A stretch of 59,137 nt of DNA from Cytophagales bacterium. Lineage in GTDB: Bacteria; Bacteroidota; Bacteroidia; Cytophagales; Spirosomataceae. The position numbers were made by a program, and so were the translations under genes. The notes under the pieces were generated by a model, which worked only from the letters and a program-made list of their open reading frames with translations, had not been told where the DNA came from and ran no database searches. Location: assembly GCA_013298215.1 (NCBI GenBank), contig JAAFKE010000020.1, positions 1 to 59,137 of the forward strand, given 5' to 3'. Of the stretch, positions 1 to 9,173 are shown piece by piece; the stretch's first letter is position 1, and each line of letters opens with the position of its first letter.

Positions 1-320
1 CACATTGGCCAAAACCAAACCTTCTGAGTTGCTTGCATAGCTCACGCGCTTGCTTTGTCTAACTAATCCGCTATTATTGTAGATTAAAACACTCCACCGT
101 AGCCGAGTATGAAGTTTTTATCCTTAGATTTTACCCATTTTCGCAGCGATTTTGGGGCTGGTTTGTCCGTTTTTTTTGTTTCAGTGGTGCTGGCAGGGGC
201 CATAATGAGCCAAAAATCTTTCAAATTGACAATGACAAAAGGTCGCTGCTTGACTTTAAAGCAGTACGAGGGCAGGCGAACCGAGATTAACGAATATATT
301 GCCACTCCCCAACAACTCCA
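1..320. other. Left-edge region without a supported gene
   Basis: No convincing gene is visible here. Two overlapping ORFs on opposite strands occur (84-305 minus, 109-324 plus), but neither resembles a known family. The plus ORF ends in an ATGA overlap with the DUF2490 start, which may be chance. On the minus strand, positions 1 to about 95 read open through the edge with a beta-rich pattern (YNNSGLVRQSKRV...), which could be part of a T9SS type A sorting domain. It has no start codon and a stop just upstream, so it would be a remnant or a chance reading. Confidence 0.4.
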
Positions 321-1043
321 ATGAACCGATCAGTTTTAGCAATTGTGCTTTACTTTACAGCTACAAACGCATCGATTGCGCAAAACTTTGACTTGGGTAG
401 CTGGAATATTTTAAACCTAAAATACACTGCCAACGATAAATGGAGCATATTTGGGGAGGCGCAATTGCGCTCTTTGAAGTTTTACCGCAACTTTCACTAC
501 TACGAATACAAAGCAGGTTTTAATTATAAGGCCCACAAAAATGCTACCTTGTCGCTCGGTGCGGGTAGCTACCAAACGTACAGAGAAGGCGGTAATTTTG
601 TATTGCCCAAAAACAACGATGAGTTTAGGGTTTGGCCACAAATAATTGTTTTCCAATCGGTAGGAAAACTCAAAATAGAGCAGCGATACCGAGCAGAGTT
701 TAGATTTACGAGCAATGGCTACCGCAATCGTTTCAGGTATCGAGTGGGTTTGTCTTATCCATTTGGCAAAGAGATAGATGCCTACAAACCGTTTCAAATT
801 AGCGTGAGCAACGAACTGTTTTTTACGGACAAAGAACCTTACTTTGAAAGAAACCGACTATTGGTTGCTTTCAATTATAAACCCTCAAAAACGACAACCC
901 TACAAGTTGGATATTTGCACCAGTTCGACTACAAAATAAACGACGAAACGGGGCGAGACTTCTTGCAAGTAGGGTACTTTATTGATTTGTTTAGAAAGCA
1001 ATCATCGAACCCAACTTATAACATATATCTCAAAGACAACTAA
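321..1043 (+). CDS. DUF2490 family outer-membrane beta-barrel protein
   Basis: Predicted 240-aa envelope protein. An N-terminal signal peptide (about residues 1-20, ending ...ASIAQ) is followed by alternating aromatic/polar strands typical of a small outer-membrane barrel. These include W-x-IF-GEAQLR near the start, RYRAEFRF in the middle and LQVGYLHQFDY near the end. This is the pattern of DUF2490 proteins, which are common in Bacteroidota and have no established biochemical role. The start is the first ATG giving a proper signal peptide. It stands alone ahead of the BNR-repeat gene, 137 bp away on the same strand. Membership rests on overall pattern recognition; any transport or structural function is unknown. 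Confidence 0.7.
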   Translation: MNRSVLAIVLYFTATNASIAQNFDLGSWNILNLKYTANDKWSIFGEAQLRSLKFYRNFHYYEYKAGFNYKAHKNATLSLGAGSYQTYREGGNFVLPKNNDEFRVWPQIIVFQSVGKLKIEQRYRAEFRFTSNGYRNRFRYRVGLSYPFGKEIDAYKPFQISVSNELFFTDKEPYFERNRLLVAFNYKPSKTTTLQVGYLHQFDYKINDETGRDFLQVGYFIDLFRKQSSNPTYNIYLKDN

Positions 1044-1180
1044 TGGAACTCTCATAACGTAACAATAATTTGGCTTTTCAATCGGCTCTGGTTGTGGCAG
1101 ATAGAGTCCAAATTCCACTAAATTCCACAAGCTCTTTTCGTAATCCACCACAAAATTAATTTAAAACTAACCCTTCTTTT

Positions 1181-4100
1181 ATGAAAAAAAATGTCTATTG
1201 TCTACTAATCAGCTATTTGCTTTTTTGCTGCGTTGTCAGGGCGCAGGTGTTGCCCGTCGAATCGTTTAAAAACATGAAGGTGCGCAGCATCGGGCCAGCG
1301 GTGATGAGCGGGCGCATTACCTGCATCGACGCGGTGGTGTCTAACCCAAACGTAGTCTATGCGGGTGCGGCCTCGGGCGGCGTATGGAAATCAGAAAACG
1401 GTGGCTCGTCGTGGTCGCCTATTTTCGACGACCAGCCGACCCTAAACATTGGCTCGGTGGCCGTGCAACAGTCCAACCCGAGTGTGGTGTGGGTGGGCAC
1501 TGGCGAGGGTAACCCCCGCAATTCGCTTAACATTGGCCAAGGAATTTACAAGTCGAACGACGCGGGCAAAACCTGGAAGTGCGTCGGTTTAGAAAAAACA
1601 CTGAACATCCACCGCATTCTGATCGACCCGCTCAACTCTGACGTGGTTTATGCGGGTGCAATTGGCTCTCCTTTCGGCGACCACGCCGAGCGGGGCGTTT
1701 TCAAGACCACCGACGGGGGCAAAAACTGGGAGAAAATACTTTTTACCAACGAAAAATCGGGCGTGGGCGAGATGGTCATGGATCCCGCTAATCCCTTGAA
1801 AATAATTGTTAATATGTGGCAACACCGCCGCACTGCCTGGGATTTTACCTCGGGCGGCGAGGGTTCGGGTTTGTATATGACCTACGACGGCGGCAAAACT
1901 TGGAAGAAACTCGGCCAGGCCAACAACCTCCCCGATGCGGTAGGTCGCTGCGGCTTGGCCATTTCGCGCTCCAATCCCAACCGCGTGTATGCCCTGGTAG
2001 AATCTGCTAAAAATGCCCTTTACCGCTCCGATGACGGCGGCGAAAAGTGGGAAAAAATCAACGAAAAACCCGAAGAAGTAAGCAACCGTCCGTTCTATTT
2101 CAACGAAATATTTTGTGATCCTACGAACGAAAATCGATTGTATGCCATCTACCAACCCATTACGGTGAGCGACGACGGCGGCAAGTCGTTTAAAACCATT
2201 GCCACCCTCCAACAGGTACACGCCGACCACCACGCGCTGTGGATAAACCCAAATGACCCAAACCTGATCTACAACGGCAACGATGGCGGCGTAACCGTCA
2301 GCCGAGACCGTGGCCATACGTGGGTTTTTGCCGACGATATTCCCGTGGGGCAGTACTACCACGTAAATGTTGATAACGAACTGCCCTACAACGTGTACGG
2401 TGGTTTGCAAGACAATGGCTCGTGGGCCAGCCCAGCTTATACTTTTACCGACAACGGCCTGCGAAACTACTACTCTAACGTGGTGCTCTACGGCGACGGA
2501 TTTGACGTAATGCCCGACCCCGACGATGCCCGCTTCGGCTACGCCATGTCGCAGGGAGGGAATCTGGCGCGCTACGACCGCCAAACGGGGCGCAACGTGT
2601 TTATTAAACCCACTCACCCCGACCTCAAAGCCCGCCTGCGCTTCAACTGGAATGCCGCAATTGCCCAGGATCCTTTCGACAAAGCCACGATTTATTACGG
2701 CAGCCAGTTTGTGCACCAGTCCACCGACAAAGGCCAGACGTGGCGCGTGCTCTCGGGCGACCTAACGCTCAACAATCCGCTCCAGCAAAAGCAAGACCAG
2801 AGCGGTGGTTTGACGCTCGATGTGACATCGGCCGAGAACCACAACACCATTTTGACGATTGCGCCGAGTACCAAGGAAAAGGGAGTTTTGTGGGTAGGCA
2901 CCGACGACGGAAACGTGCAACTAACCCGCGACGGTGGCCAGACGTGGAGCAACCTGACACCCAACATAGCGGGTCTGCCCAAAGAGGCTTGGATTCCGCA
3001 GATCACCGCCTCGCGCCACAACGCTGGCGAGGCATTCGTGGTGGCCAACCACTACCGTGCGGGAACTGACTTTGCGCCCTACGTTTTTAGAACCACCGAC
3101 TACGGCCAAACCTGGACGCGCCTCGTGGACGACAAAAAAGTGAACGGCTACGCACTCTGTTTTTTGCAAGATCCCACCCAACCCAATTTGCAGTTTTGTG
3201 GCACCGAACACGGTTTGTTTGTGAGCATCGACAACGGCCAGAATTGGGCGCAGTGGAAGCACGGTATCCCGTCGGTTTCGACGATGGACTTGGCCATTCA
3301 AGAACGCGAGGCCGACTTGGTGATCGCTACTTTTGGCCGTGCGTTGTACGTTTTAGACAACATTCGCCCGCTGCGCGCCTTGGCAGCTTCGGCTGGCAAA
3401 GCCATTAACCAAAAAATAACGGTCTTCGAGCCAACCCCAACCTACCTGGCATCGTACAAAGAAGCCCCTGGCTACATGAACACAACCGACGACCTTTACG
3501 AGGCCGAAAACCGCCCCGTGGGTGGCATTATAGACTATTTCTTGGGCAAACCCGCCGCTCCAGTGCCTGCGCTATCGGTTGGTGCTGCGCCCGCAAAGGC
3601 TAAAAGCAAAACCAAAATGGCCACTTCGCCGCCGCCCGCCGACAGCATCAGCAAAACGCCTGCTGTGAGCAAGACAACCAAAAAAGACACCGTTTTTGTG
3701 GCTATTTTTAACGAAATGGGCAAACAAATCCGCGCGCTCACCCAGCTACCAGACTCTACGTTGGGCGCACAGCGGCTGGTATGGAACTTATCAGAAAAAG
3801 GAACGCGGCAGGTTGGCAGTGCAAAGCCCAAGAAAAACGACCCCGAGCCGCAGGGTGGCGCGGTGCTGCCTGGCATTTACAAATTGGTGTTTAAGTTTGC
3901 GGGAGGCAGCGACTCAACCTTCCTGACGGTCAAGGCCGACCCCCGTTTGGCATTTGATACGGCCGCCGAAACGGCCAAACGTAGCCTACAAGCGCGTTTG
4001 AACACTTCGGTGGTTCGGCTCACTGAGGCCACCGACCGCCTGAGCGAGGCCCAAGAACTAACCGACAAACTAAGCGGCCAGCTCAAAGACAAAGAGGGCA

Positions 4101-4438
4101 ACGATTTTGAAACGCTGCGCAAAAGCGTGAAGTCGATGCAAGATTCGCTCAAAGTGCAACGGGAGTTTATTATGGGTAAAACATCGGAAAAACAGGGCTA
4201 TGGTCGTCCGTTTTCGCTGACGGCCACCAGCAAATTGCAAGAGGCCCGAATGTATGTGGCTGGCAAAACGACCGCCCCTACTACCACCGAAACTACCCTC
4301 GCCGACCACGCCGAGCTGCTCACCAAGCAGGCCATCGACCGAGTAAATGGCTTTTTCAGCGGGCAATGGGCCAGTTTTAGGCAGAAAATAGAAGCAGCAC
4401 CGTTGGGTTTGTTTAAAGACTACGTTCCGATTAAGTGA
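1181..4438 (+). CDS. Secreted BNR/VPS10-like beta-propeller glycosyl hydrolase-type protein
   Basis: A 1085-aa exported protein with a signal peptide MKKNVYCLLISYLLFCCVVRAQ-like (cleavage after about residue 22). Residues 60-730 contain at least ten BNR/Asp-box-type repeats of the form S/T-x-D-x-G-x-T-W, for example KSNDAGKTWK, KTTDGGKNWEK, YDGGKTWKK, TRDGGQTWSN and TTDYGQTWTR. These build a sortilin (VPS10)/sialidase-type propeller. A low-complexity Ala/Pro/Lys/Ser linker near residues 800-840 leads to a FlgD-like/Ig-like segment (GKQIRALTQLPDS...LVWNLSEKG) and a helical C-terminal region. Databases often label such proteins glycosyl hydrolase, but no catalytic residues can be assigned, so enzymatic activity is unproven. 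No T9SS sorting domain was recognised. A strong terminator follows. Confidence 0.8.
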   Translation: MKKNVYCLLISYLLFCCVVRAQVLPVESFKNMKVRSIGPAVMSGRITCIDAVVSNPNVVYAGAASGGVWKSENGGSSWSPIFDDQPTLNIGSVAVQQSNPSVVWVGTGEGNPRNSLNIGQGIYKSNDAGKTWKCVGLEKTLNIHRILIDPLNSDVVYAGAIGSPFGDHAERGVFKTTDGGKNWEKILFTNEKSGVGEMVMDPANPLKIIVNMWQHRRTAWDFTSGGEGSGLYMTYDGGKTWKKLGQANNLPDAVGRCGLAISRSNPNRVYALVESAKNALYRSDDGGEKWEKINEKPEEVSNRPFYFNEIFCDPTNENRLYAIYQPITVSDDGGKSFKTIATLQQVHADHHALWINPNDPNLIYNGNDGGVTVSRDRGHTWVFADDIPVGQYYHVNVDNELPYNVYGGLQDNGSWASPAYTFTDNGLRNYYSNVVLYGDGFDVMPDPDDARFGYAMSQGGNLARYDRQTGRNVFIKPTHPDLKARLRFNWNAAIAQDPFDKATIYYGSQFVHQSTDKGQTWRVLSGDLTLNNPLQQKQDQSGGLTLDVTSAENHNTILTIAPSTKEKGVLWVGTDDGNVQLTRDGGQTWSNLTPNIAGLPKEAWIPQITASRHNAGEAFVVANHYRAGTDFAPYVFRTTDYGQTWTRLVDDKKVNGYALCFLQDPTQPNLQFCGTEHGLFVSIDNGQNWAQWKHGIPSVSTMDLAIQEREADLVIATFGRALYVLDNIRPLRALAASAGKAINQKITVFEPTPTYLASYKEAPGYMNTTDDLYEAENRPVGGIIDYFLGKPAAPVPALSVGAAPAKAKSKTKMATSPPPADSISKTPAVSKTTKKDTVFVAIFNEMGKQIRALTQLPDSTLGAQRLVWNLSEKGTRQVGSAKPKKNDPEPQGGAVLPGIYKLVFKFAGGSDSTFLTVKADPRLAFDTAAETAKRSLQARLNTSVVRLTEATDRLSEAQELTDKLSGQLKDKEGNDFETLRKSVKSMQDSLKVQREFIMGKTSEKQGYGRPFSLTATSKLQEARMYVAGKTTAPTTTETTLADHAELLTKQAIDRVNGFFSGQWASFRQKIEAAPLGLFKDYVPIK

Positions 4439-4547
4439 TAATTCTGAGTTCTGAATGTTAAATTTTGGTGAGCACGCCCGCGCAATGAGTGAGTGATATT
4501 TATTCACTAATTCAACATTATTACCAAAGTCAGTTCCACTCGCCAGC

Positions 4548-4602
4548 AAAAATCCCTGGGCATTTCATCGAGTTTTATCTCAATGAAACGCCCAGGGATT
4601 TT
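4548..4602. terminator. Bidirectional intrinsic terminator
   Basis: A hairpin has 20-nt arms (AAAATCCCTGGGC... and ...GCCCAGGGATTTT) with a single mismatch, flanked by A-runs on one side and T-runs on the other. It lies between the convergent BNR-protein gene and typA, so it can terminate transcripts from both sides. Confidence 0.85.
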
Positions 4603-4627
4603 GTTGTTTTAGCTAATTCAAAAAAAG

Positions 4628-6442
4628 CTACGCCATCGAGAAGTTTTTGCTTTCGGCACGCTTGCGGTCGTTTTCGTCTAAGTGAATCTTACGCATCCGG
4701 ATCGATTTTGGCGTAATCTCCAAGTACTCGTCTTTTTGAATGTACTCCATACACTCTTCGAGCGAAAAATTGATCTTTGGGGCCACCCGCACGTTGTCGT
4801 CGGTGCCAGATGCCCGCATGTTGGTCAATTTTTTAGAATCTTGCAGGTTCACCACAATATCGTTGGGGCGGTTATGCTCGCCCACCACCATGCCACCGTA
4901 GATTTCTTCGCCTGGATCGACGAAGAAACGGCCCCGGTCTTGGAGTTTATCCAACGAATACGGCACCGCCGAACCCGTTCCTTTTGAAATTATTGAACCA
5001 TTGGTACGCTCAGGGATTGGGCCCTTGAAGGGCATATAAGCCTTGAAACGGTGGCTCATCACGGCCTCGCCTTGGGTGGCTGTGAGCACGTTTGAGCGTA
5101 GACCGATCAACCCGCGCGATGGTATCTCGAACTCTAAGTGTTGCAAATCACCTTTGGGTTCCATTATGAGCAGGTCTCCTTTGCGCTGGGTGGCCAGCTC
5201 TATCACCTTGCCCGCCGTCGATTCGGGAACGTCCACGACCAGTGTCTCCACTGGCTCACACATTTCGTTGTCAATTTCCTTGAACAACACCTGTGGCTGA
5301 CCCACCTGCAGCTCATACCCCTCGCGGCGCATGGTTTCTATCAGTACCGAGAGGTGCAAAATACCACGTCCGAAGACTAAAAAAGAGTCTTCGCGGTCAG
5401 TTTCTTGGATTCTGAGTGCCAAGTTTTTCTCGGTTTCCTTCATCAAACGGTCGCGCAGGTGGCGCGAGGTTACGAACTTACCGTCTTTACCAAAGAAAGG
5501 AGAATTGTTAATCGTGAAGAGCATACTCATCGTTGGCTCATCGACCGAAATACGCTTGATGGCCTCTGGGTTGTCGAACTCGGTGAGCGTGTCTCCGATT
5601 TCAAAGTCTTCCAAACCCGTTACGGCGCAAATATCTCCCGCCGACACCTCGGATGTTTTCACCCGTCCGAGTCCTTCAAACGTTTGCAGTTCTTTAATTC
5701 TGACGCGCTTCACAGTGTCGTCGGCCTTGCAAAGCCCCATCGATGCTCCCTCGCGGAGCGTTCCGCGCACCACGCGCCCAATGGCGATGCGGCCCACAAA
5801 CGAGTTGTAGTCGAGCGATGTAATTTGCATCTGGGGACTGCCCTCGGTAAGTGGTGCGGGCTGGATGGCCTCAATGATGGTGTCGAGCAAAAAGACGATG
5901 TCGCCCGTTGGCTTTTGCCAATCTGGCCCCATCCAACCTTGCTTCGACGACCCATAAACAGTTCTAAAGTCGAGCTGGTCTTCGGTGGCACCGATGTTGA
6001 ACATCAAATCAAAAACGGCTTCTTGTACTTCCTCTGGGCGGCAGTTTTCTTTATCCACTTTGTTTATAACCACAATCGGCTTCAAACCCAACTGAACGGC
6101 CTTCGTGAGCACGAAACGAGTCTGGGGCATGGGGCCTTCGAAGGCATCGACGAGCAACAAAACGCCGTCGGCCATTTTGAGCACGCGCTCCACCTCGCCG
6201 CCAAAGTCGGCGTGGCCTGGGGTATCAATTACATTTATCTTTACGTCCTTGTAGCGGACCGATACGTTTTTGGACGTAATGGTAATTCCGCGTTCGCGCT
6301 CTAAGTCGTTGTTGTCGAGTATTAAGTCGTCGAATTCCTGGTTGTCACGAAATAATTTTGATGCGTGGATGATCTTGTCCACGAGTGTCGTTTTGCCGTG
6401 GTCAACGTGTGCGATGATCGCAATGTTTCTGATGGATTGCAT
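4628..6442 (-). CDS. typA: Ribosome-associated GTPase TypA/BipA
   Basis: A translational GTPase of about 604 aa, the usual length for the family. The N-terminal G domain shows G1 [10 protein letters not shown], the switch I region [14 protein letters not shown]3 [15 protein letters not shown] and G4 NKVDKENC. Domains II, III and V and the TypA-specific C-terminal domain follow ([46 protein letters not shown]). TypA binds the 70S ribosome and supports 50S assembly and stress or cold growth in studied bacteria. The open frame begins 8 codons earlier, but the ATG giving [17 protein letters not shown] matches family N-termini and is chosen. It is monocistronic and convergent with the upstream gene. 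Confidence 0.97.
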   Translation of the reverse strand: MQSIRNIAIIAHVDHGKTTLVDKIIHASKLFRDNQEFDDLILDNNDLERERGITITSKNVSVRYKDVKINVIDTPGHADFGGEVERVLKMADGVLLLVDAFEGPMPQTRFVLTKAVQLGLKPIVVINKVDKENCRPEEVQEAVFDLMFNIGATEDQLDFRTVYGSSKQGWMGPDWQKPTGDIVFLLDTIIEAIQPAPLTEGSPQMQITSLDYNSFVGRIAIGRVVRGTLREGASMGLCKADDTVKRVRIKELQTFEGLGRVKTSEVSAGDICAVTGLEDFEIGDTLTEFDNPEAIKRISVDEPTMSMLFTINNSPFFGKDGKFVTSRHLRDRLMKETEKNLALRIQETDREDSFLVFGRGILHLSVLIETMRREGYELQVGQPQVLFKEIDNEMCEPVETLVVDVPESTAGKVIELATQRKGDLLIMEPKGDLQHLEFEIPSRGLIGLRSNVLTATQGEAVMSHRFKAYMPFKGPIPERTNGSIISKGTGSAVPYSLDKLQDRGRFFVDPGEEIYGGMVVGEHNRPNDIVVNLQDSKKLTNMRASGTDDNVRVAPKINFSLEECMEYIQKDEYLEITPKSIRMRKIHLDENDRKRAESKNFSMA

Positions 6443-6560
6443 AATGCTTGATGAATTAAGCCGCAAAATTACGGATAATTTCGATGAATATTAAATTTTT
6501 ACAATTTCTTAATGCCAATACGTTGATTATTAGGCCAACCGACTTGGTTTTATACTACTA

Positions 6561-7457
6561 TTACCACATTTTTAGGCGTGCCAAGAACCGTTGAAACGAA
6601 TGCGCGAGCGTGGCGGGCGGGTCGCTCAAAACCCCTTGGTAGGCCAGTCCATTTTCATGGTTCAACAATTTGGTGTAGAGCATAAAAAAAGCGTGTGCCG
6701 ACAATCCCCACTTTCTGATAAACTGTTTGCGTCCATCGTTTTTCACGACTCGCTCGGTGCTTTTGCCCATAAAATGGTACGCCAAACTGCTTCCCACTCC
6801 CTTAAAATTACGAACGCCCACCTGCCAGAGTTTCATCGAAATGTCGGGGTCAGAGTACATTCCTGGGCTAAAATCAACGCTAAAACCGCCGATTAAATCC
6901 CACATTCTGCGGTGCATCACCGATGGCGGGTAGTTTGCCCCTTGCCAGTCGGCAATCATACACTTTTTGTATTCTTTCAGCAGTCGTTCTTCCTGAAAAT
7001 CAGCTGGGTTTGTGCCATAATTGTGCGGTGCCGACACGCAATTATAGCCAGAATTTTCTCTTTCGATGATCGTTCCCGAAAAGTAAAAATCCTCTCGACC
7101 GTACTCTTTTATGGCGTCGAGCAGGTGTAAGTCCCATTCAGGACAAACGTACATATCGTCGTTCAAATACACAATGTAGTCGGCTTTGGCCAACGAATAG
7201 GCGGCGTTGCACGCCAAGCAAATTCCTACATTCTGATCAGAAAAGGTATAATCTAAGCCAGCTTCTGCCGCCCATTCACGGGTTCCGTCCGCGCCGTGGT
7301 TTACGTGCAAAACAATTTGGTGGTTGTAAGCCGAGTTTTTTAGCACGCTCGCCACACAGAGTTTCACCATTTCCAGGTTGTTCCACGTGGGTACGATAAT
7401 CGAAAAAACGGGTTTCTCGCAACTGGGTGCCTCCTTGGCCAAAAAGTATTGTATCAT
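6561..7457 (-). CDS. Family 2 glycosyltransferase
   Basis: A 298-aa GT-A fold glycosyltransferase. The N-terminal nucleotide-sugar region reads FSIIVPTWNNLEMVKLCVASV, followed by DQNVGICLACNAAY and the metal/nucleotide motif YIVYLNDDMYV (NDD in place of DxD). The acceptor-side block contains DFSPGMYSDPDISMKLWQVG. No signal peptide or transmembrane segment is present, so it is probably cytoplasmic and peripheral. The donor and acceptor sugars cannot be deduced. It lies 54 bp downstream of a second glycosyltransferase on the same strand, and the two may act on the same surface polysaccharide or glycoprotein glycan. Confidence 0.85.
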   Translation of the reverse strand: MIQYFLAKEAPSCEKPVFSIIVPTWNNLEMVKLCVASVLKNSAYNHQIVLHVNHGADGTREWAAEAGLDYTFSDQNVGICLACNAAYSLAKADYIVYLNDDMYVCPEWDLHLLDAIKEYGREDFYFSGTIIERENSGYNCVSAPHNYGTNPADFQEERLLKEYKKCMIADWQGANYPPSVMHRRMWDLIGGFSVDFSPGMYSDPDISMKLWQVGVRNFKGVGSSLAYHFMGKSTERVVKNDGRKQFIRKWGLSAHAFFMLYTKLLNHENGLAYQGVLSDPPATLAHSFQRFLARLKMW

Positions 7458-7511
7458 GCCCGCCGATGCGCTCCTAACGCTTTAATATTTTGAAACACCA
7501 ATTTGGCTTCT

Positions 7512-8276
7512 CTAAGATGACTGAAAACTGTTGCTGTCAGAGGCTACACCCTGGTAAAAAATCTCTTCTTCGGGCAAGTCCGCTGGGTCGAAATACCACG
7601 GCAGGTGCCGCGCCGTGTAAGGCGGCCCCGTGCGGAGTGCTTTTGCGCGGTGGTCGCCTTTGGCGCGGGGTCTGTACAGCGCAAAGGTAGTGTCAATTGG
7701 CGCGTCATAGACCCCTGGGGCAACTTGTTTTTGCCAGTATTTGCTTTCTATCTCGATCAGTTCGTTTTTTCTGGCGTTGTGGGCTGGCAAATCATCGATT
7801 TTAAGGCTAAAGCCTACTTTTTTCACATCGGCACGGCTCGATAAAACGGCTATAAAAAAGTCGATAAAATCGGGCGGACACTCGGCCACGGGCAGCACGT
7901 CTGGGTCGGTGTAAACGTAAAAATCATTTTTGAAGCGATCAAATACGTCCGTTTGCCAGAGCGCCATGTAACCAACATTTTTGTTGAGATAAATAACTTC
8001 GTGGGGGCAGGTTTTGTAGTACTCGAGCAGCGGAGGGTAGGTAGAGTCGTTGTCGAGGATATAAATATTCGTCATCCCGACCGACTCCAACCAGCTGATG
8101 AGTTGCTTCAAGCAGTCAATCCGATTGAAGTTGTTAATAATTACTGGGATCTGGCGCGGGTCGGCGGGGCGTTCTAAGGGCGGGGTGATTGCATTGAGCA
8201 GCAGCCTTTTTCCGTGACCCATCAGCCTCACAAAGGGAGCCTTCAACCAGCGTCTAAAACGTTTCACTTTGTTCAT
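7512..8276 (-). CDS. Glycosyltransferase (GT2-like)
   Basis: A protein of about 254 aa with a GT-A type core. IPVIINNFNRIDCLKQLISW is followed by a stretch predicting a nucleotide-binding sheet (NIYILDNDSTYPPLLEYY), the block LNKNVGYMALWQ and the DxD-like motif YVYTDPDVLP. The C-terminus PWYFDPADLPEEEIFYQ resembles sugar-transferase tails seen in Bacteroidota. The frame is open up to 8321, and a longer start there would leave only 6 bp after the preceding gene. The shorter ATG (MNKVKRFRRW) is chosen because the protein then starts with a basic helix. It lies at the end of the respiratory gene block and could be co-transcribed, but has no obvious link to respiration. Confidence 0.75.
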   Translation of the reverse strand: MNKVKRFRRWLKAPFVRLMGHGKRLLLNAITPPLERPADPRQIPVIINNFNRIDCLKQLISWLESVGMTNIYILDNDSTYPPLLEYYKTCPHEVIYLNKNVGYMALWQTDVFDRFKNDFYVYTDPDVLPVAECPPDFIDFFIAVLSSRADVKKVGFSLKIDDLPAHNARKNELIEIESKYWQKQVAPGVYDAPIDTTFALYRPRAKGDHRAKALRTGPPYTARHLPWYFDPADLPEEEIFYQGVASDSNSFQSS

Positions 8277-8327
8277 GTCATCGTGCCGAAAGGCAAAATA
8301 CTCAGCCCGTTTGTGGAGCAACTGATT

Positions 8328-8609
8328 CTACTCTCCCATAGCACGCTGCACCCGCGCGCGAACAGCGATGCGCTCGAGCATGGCTTTTTTGCTGTTTCGG
8401 TACCACATGTAGCCGATTATACCCACAATGGCATAGGGAAACACAAACAGGTAGGCAATACCGAAGTTTAGGGCCGACACGTAGTTGCTGCGCCCGTTTG
8501 TGAGGGTGCTTTGTACCGAACCCTTGCACATGGCACACTGGGCGGCTAAGTCTCCGCCGAGTGTCACAAAGACGGTCGCCAGGCACAAAATTACGAGTAG
8601 CTTTTTCAT
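8328..8609 (-). CDS. Small CxxC-containing membrane protein of the oxidase assembly block
   Basis: A 93-aa protein. A signal peptide or first membrane segment MKKLLVILCLATVFVTLGG is followed by AQCAMCKGSVQ, a CxxC pair placed just outside the membrane. A second transmembrane segment (about 52-70, GIAYLFVFPYAIVGIIGYMW) and a basic cytoplasmic tail follow. I do not recognise a named family. It sits 19 bp downstream of the DUF420 gene and close to the SCO gene. That position and the CxxC suggest, by inference only, a role in copper handling or thiol redox during oxidase assembly. Confidence 0.75.
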   Translation of the reverse strand: MKKLLVILCLATVFVTLGGDLAAQCAMCKGSVQSTLTNGRSNYVSALNFGIAYLFVFPYAIVGIIGYMWYRNSKKAMLERIAVRARVQRAMGE

Positions 8610-8628
8610 TCTTACGCTTGTTTAAGCA

Positions 8629-9171
8629 CTATTTGTAGTAAGGCGAGATAAGCAGGTAAACGATTACGCCAGTTGTACTCACGTACAACCAGATCGGAAA
8701 CGCCCAGCGGGTCATCCGACGGTGGGCGGCAAACTGGCCGCTCAGTGCAAAATAAATGGCTTTCAGCACAAACCAGACTACGCCAATTGATAGGCTAATG
8801 TGTGATACAAGCAAGAAGTAGTACACTACTCTGACCGTACCCTCGCCGCCGAAGGGTGTAGATTCGTTCGATAAATGATACAGCACATAACTAACCAAAA
8901 ACAACGCGCCCATCAAAAAAGATAGTGACATCATACGGCGGTGAGCTACAATATTTCTTTGCTTTATGAAATAAAACCCAGCCAAAAGTGATATTGAAGT
9001 AAGGCTATTTATGACTGCATTTACGTGGGGAAGTACTTTTGTCCAAGTGCCCAAATCTACCTTTCCAACGCGCGGGTTCAGTAGTATTGCCACCACCGCT
9101 GGTATGGCCAATGCCAATATATTTATCCAAACAGAAAATTTTTTGTCCTTCGGTAATGCCAATCCTTCCAT
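8629..9171 (-). CDS. DUF420 membrane protein (CtaM-like)
   Basis: A 180-aa protein with about five membrane segments. It contains the family pattern of His-bearing helices: VLPHVNAVINSLTS, KQRNIVAHRRMMSLSFL, LYHLSNEST, FLLVSHISLSIGV and FAAHRRMTRWAFPIWLYVSTTGVIVYLL. DUF420 proteins lie beside cytochrome oxidase genes. The Bacillus/Staphylococcus homologue CtaM is needed for a functional aa3-type oxidase. Here it follows the SCO gene by 2 bp and precedes the CxxC membrane protein, consistent with an oxidase-assembly role in the inner membrane. Confidence 0.88.
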   Translation of the reverse strand: MEGLALPKDKKFSVWINILALAIPAVVAILLNPRVGKVDLGTWTKVLPHVNAVINSLTSISLLAGFYFIKQRNIVAHRRMMSLSFLMGALFLVSYVLYHLSNESTPFGGEGTVRVVYYFLLVSHISLSIGVVWFVLKAIYFALSGQFAAHRRMTRWAFPIWLYVSTTGVIVYLLISPYYK

Positions 9172-9173
9172 GC

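Noticed and set aside
109-324. 71-codon plus-strand ORF with ATGA overlap to the DUF2490 gene
   Set aside because: The overlap suggests coupling but composition is not protein-like and no domain is visible; overlaps a competing minus-strand ORF.
1589-2716. 375-codon open frame on the minus strand
   Set aside because: Antisense to the BNR-repeat gene; the repeats and GC-rich codons of that gene explain the open frame.
5405-6304. 299-codon plus-strand frame
   Set aside because: Antisense to typA.
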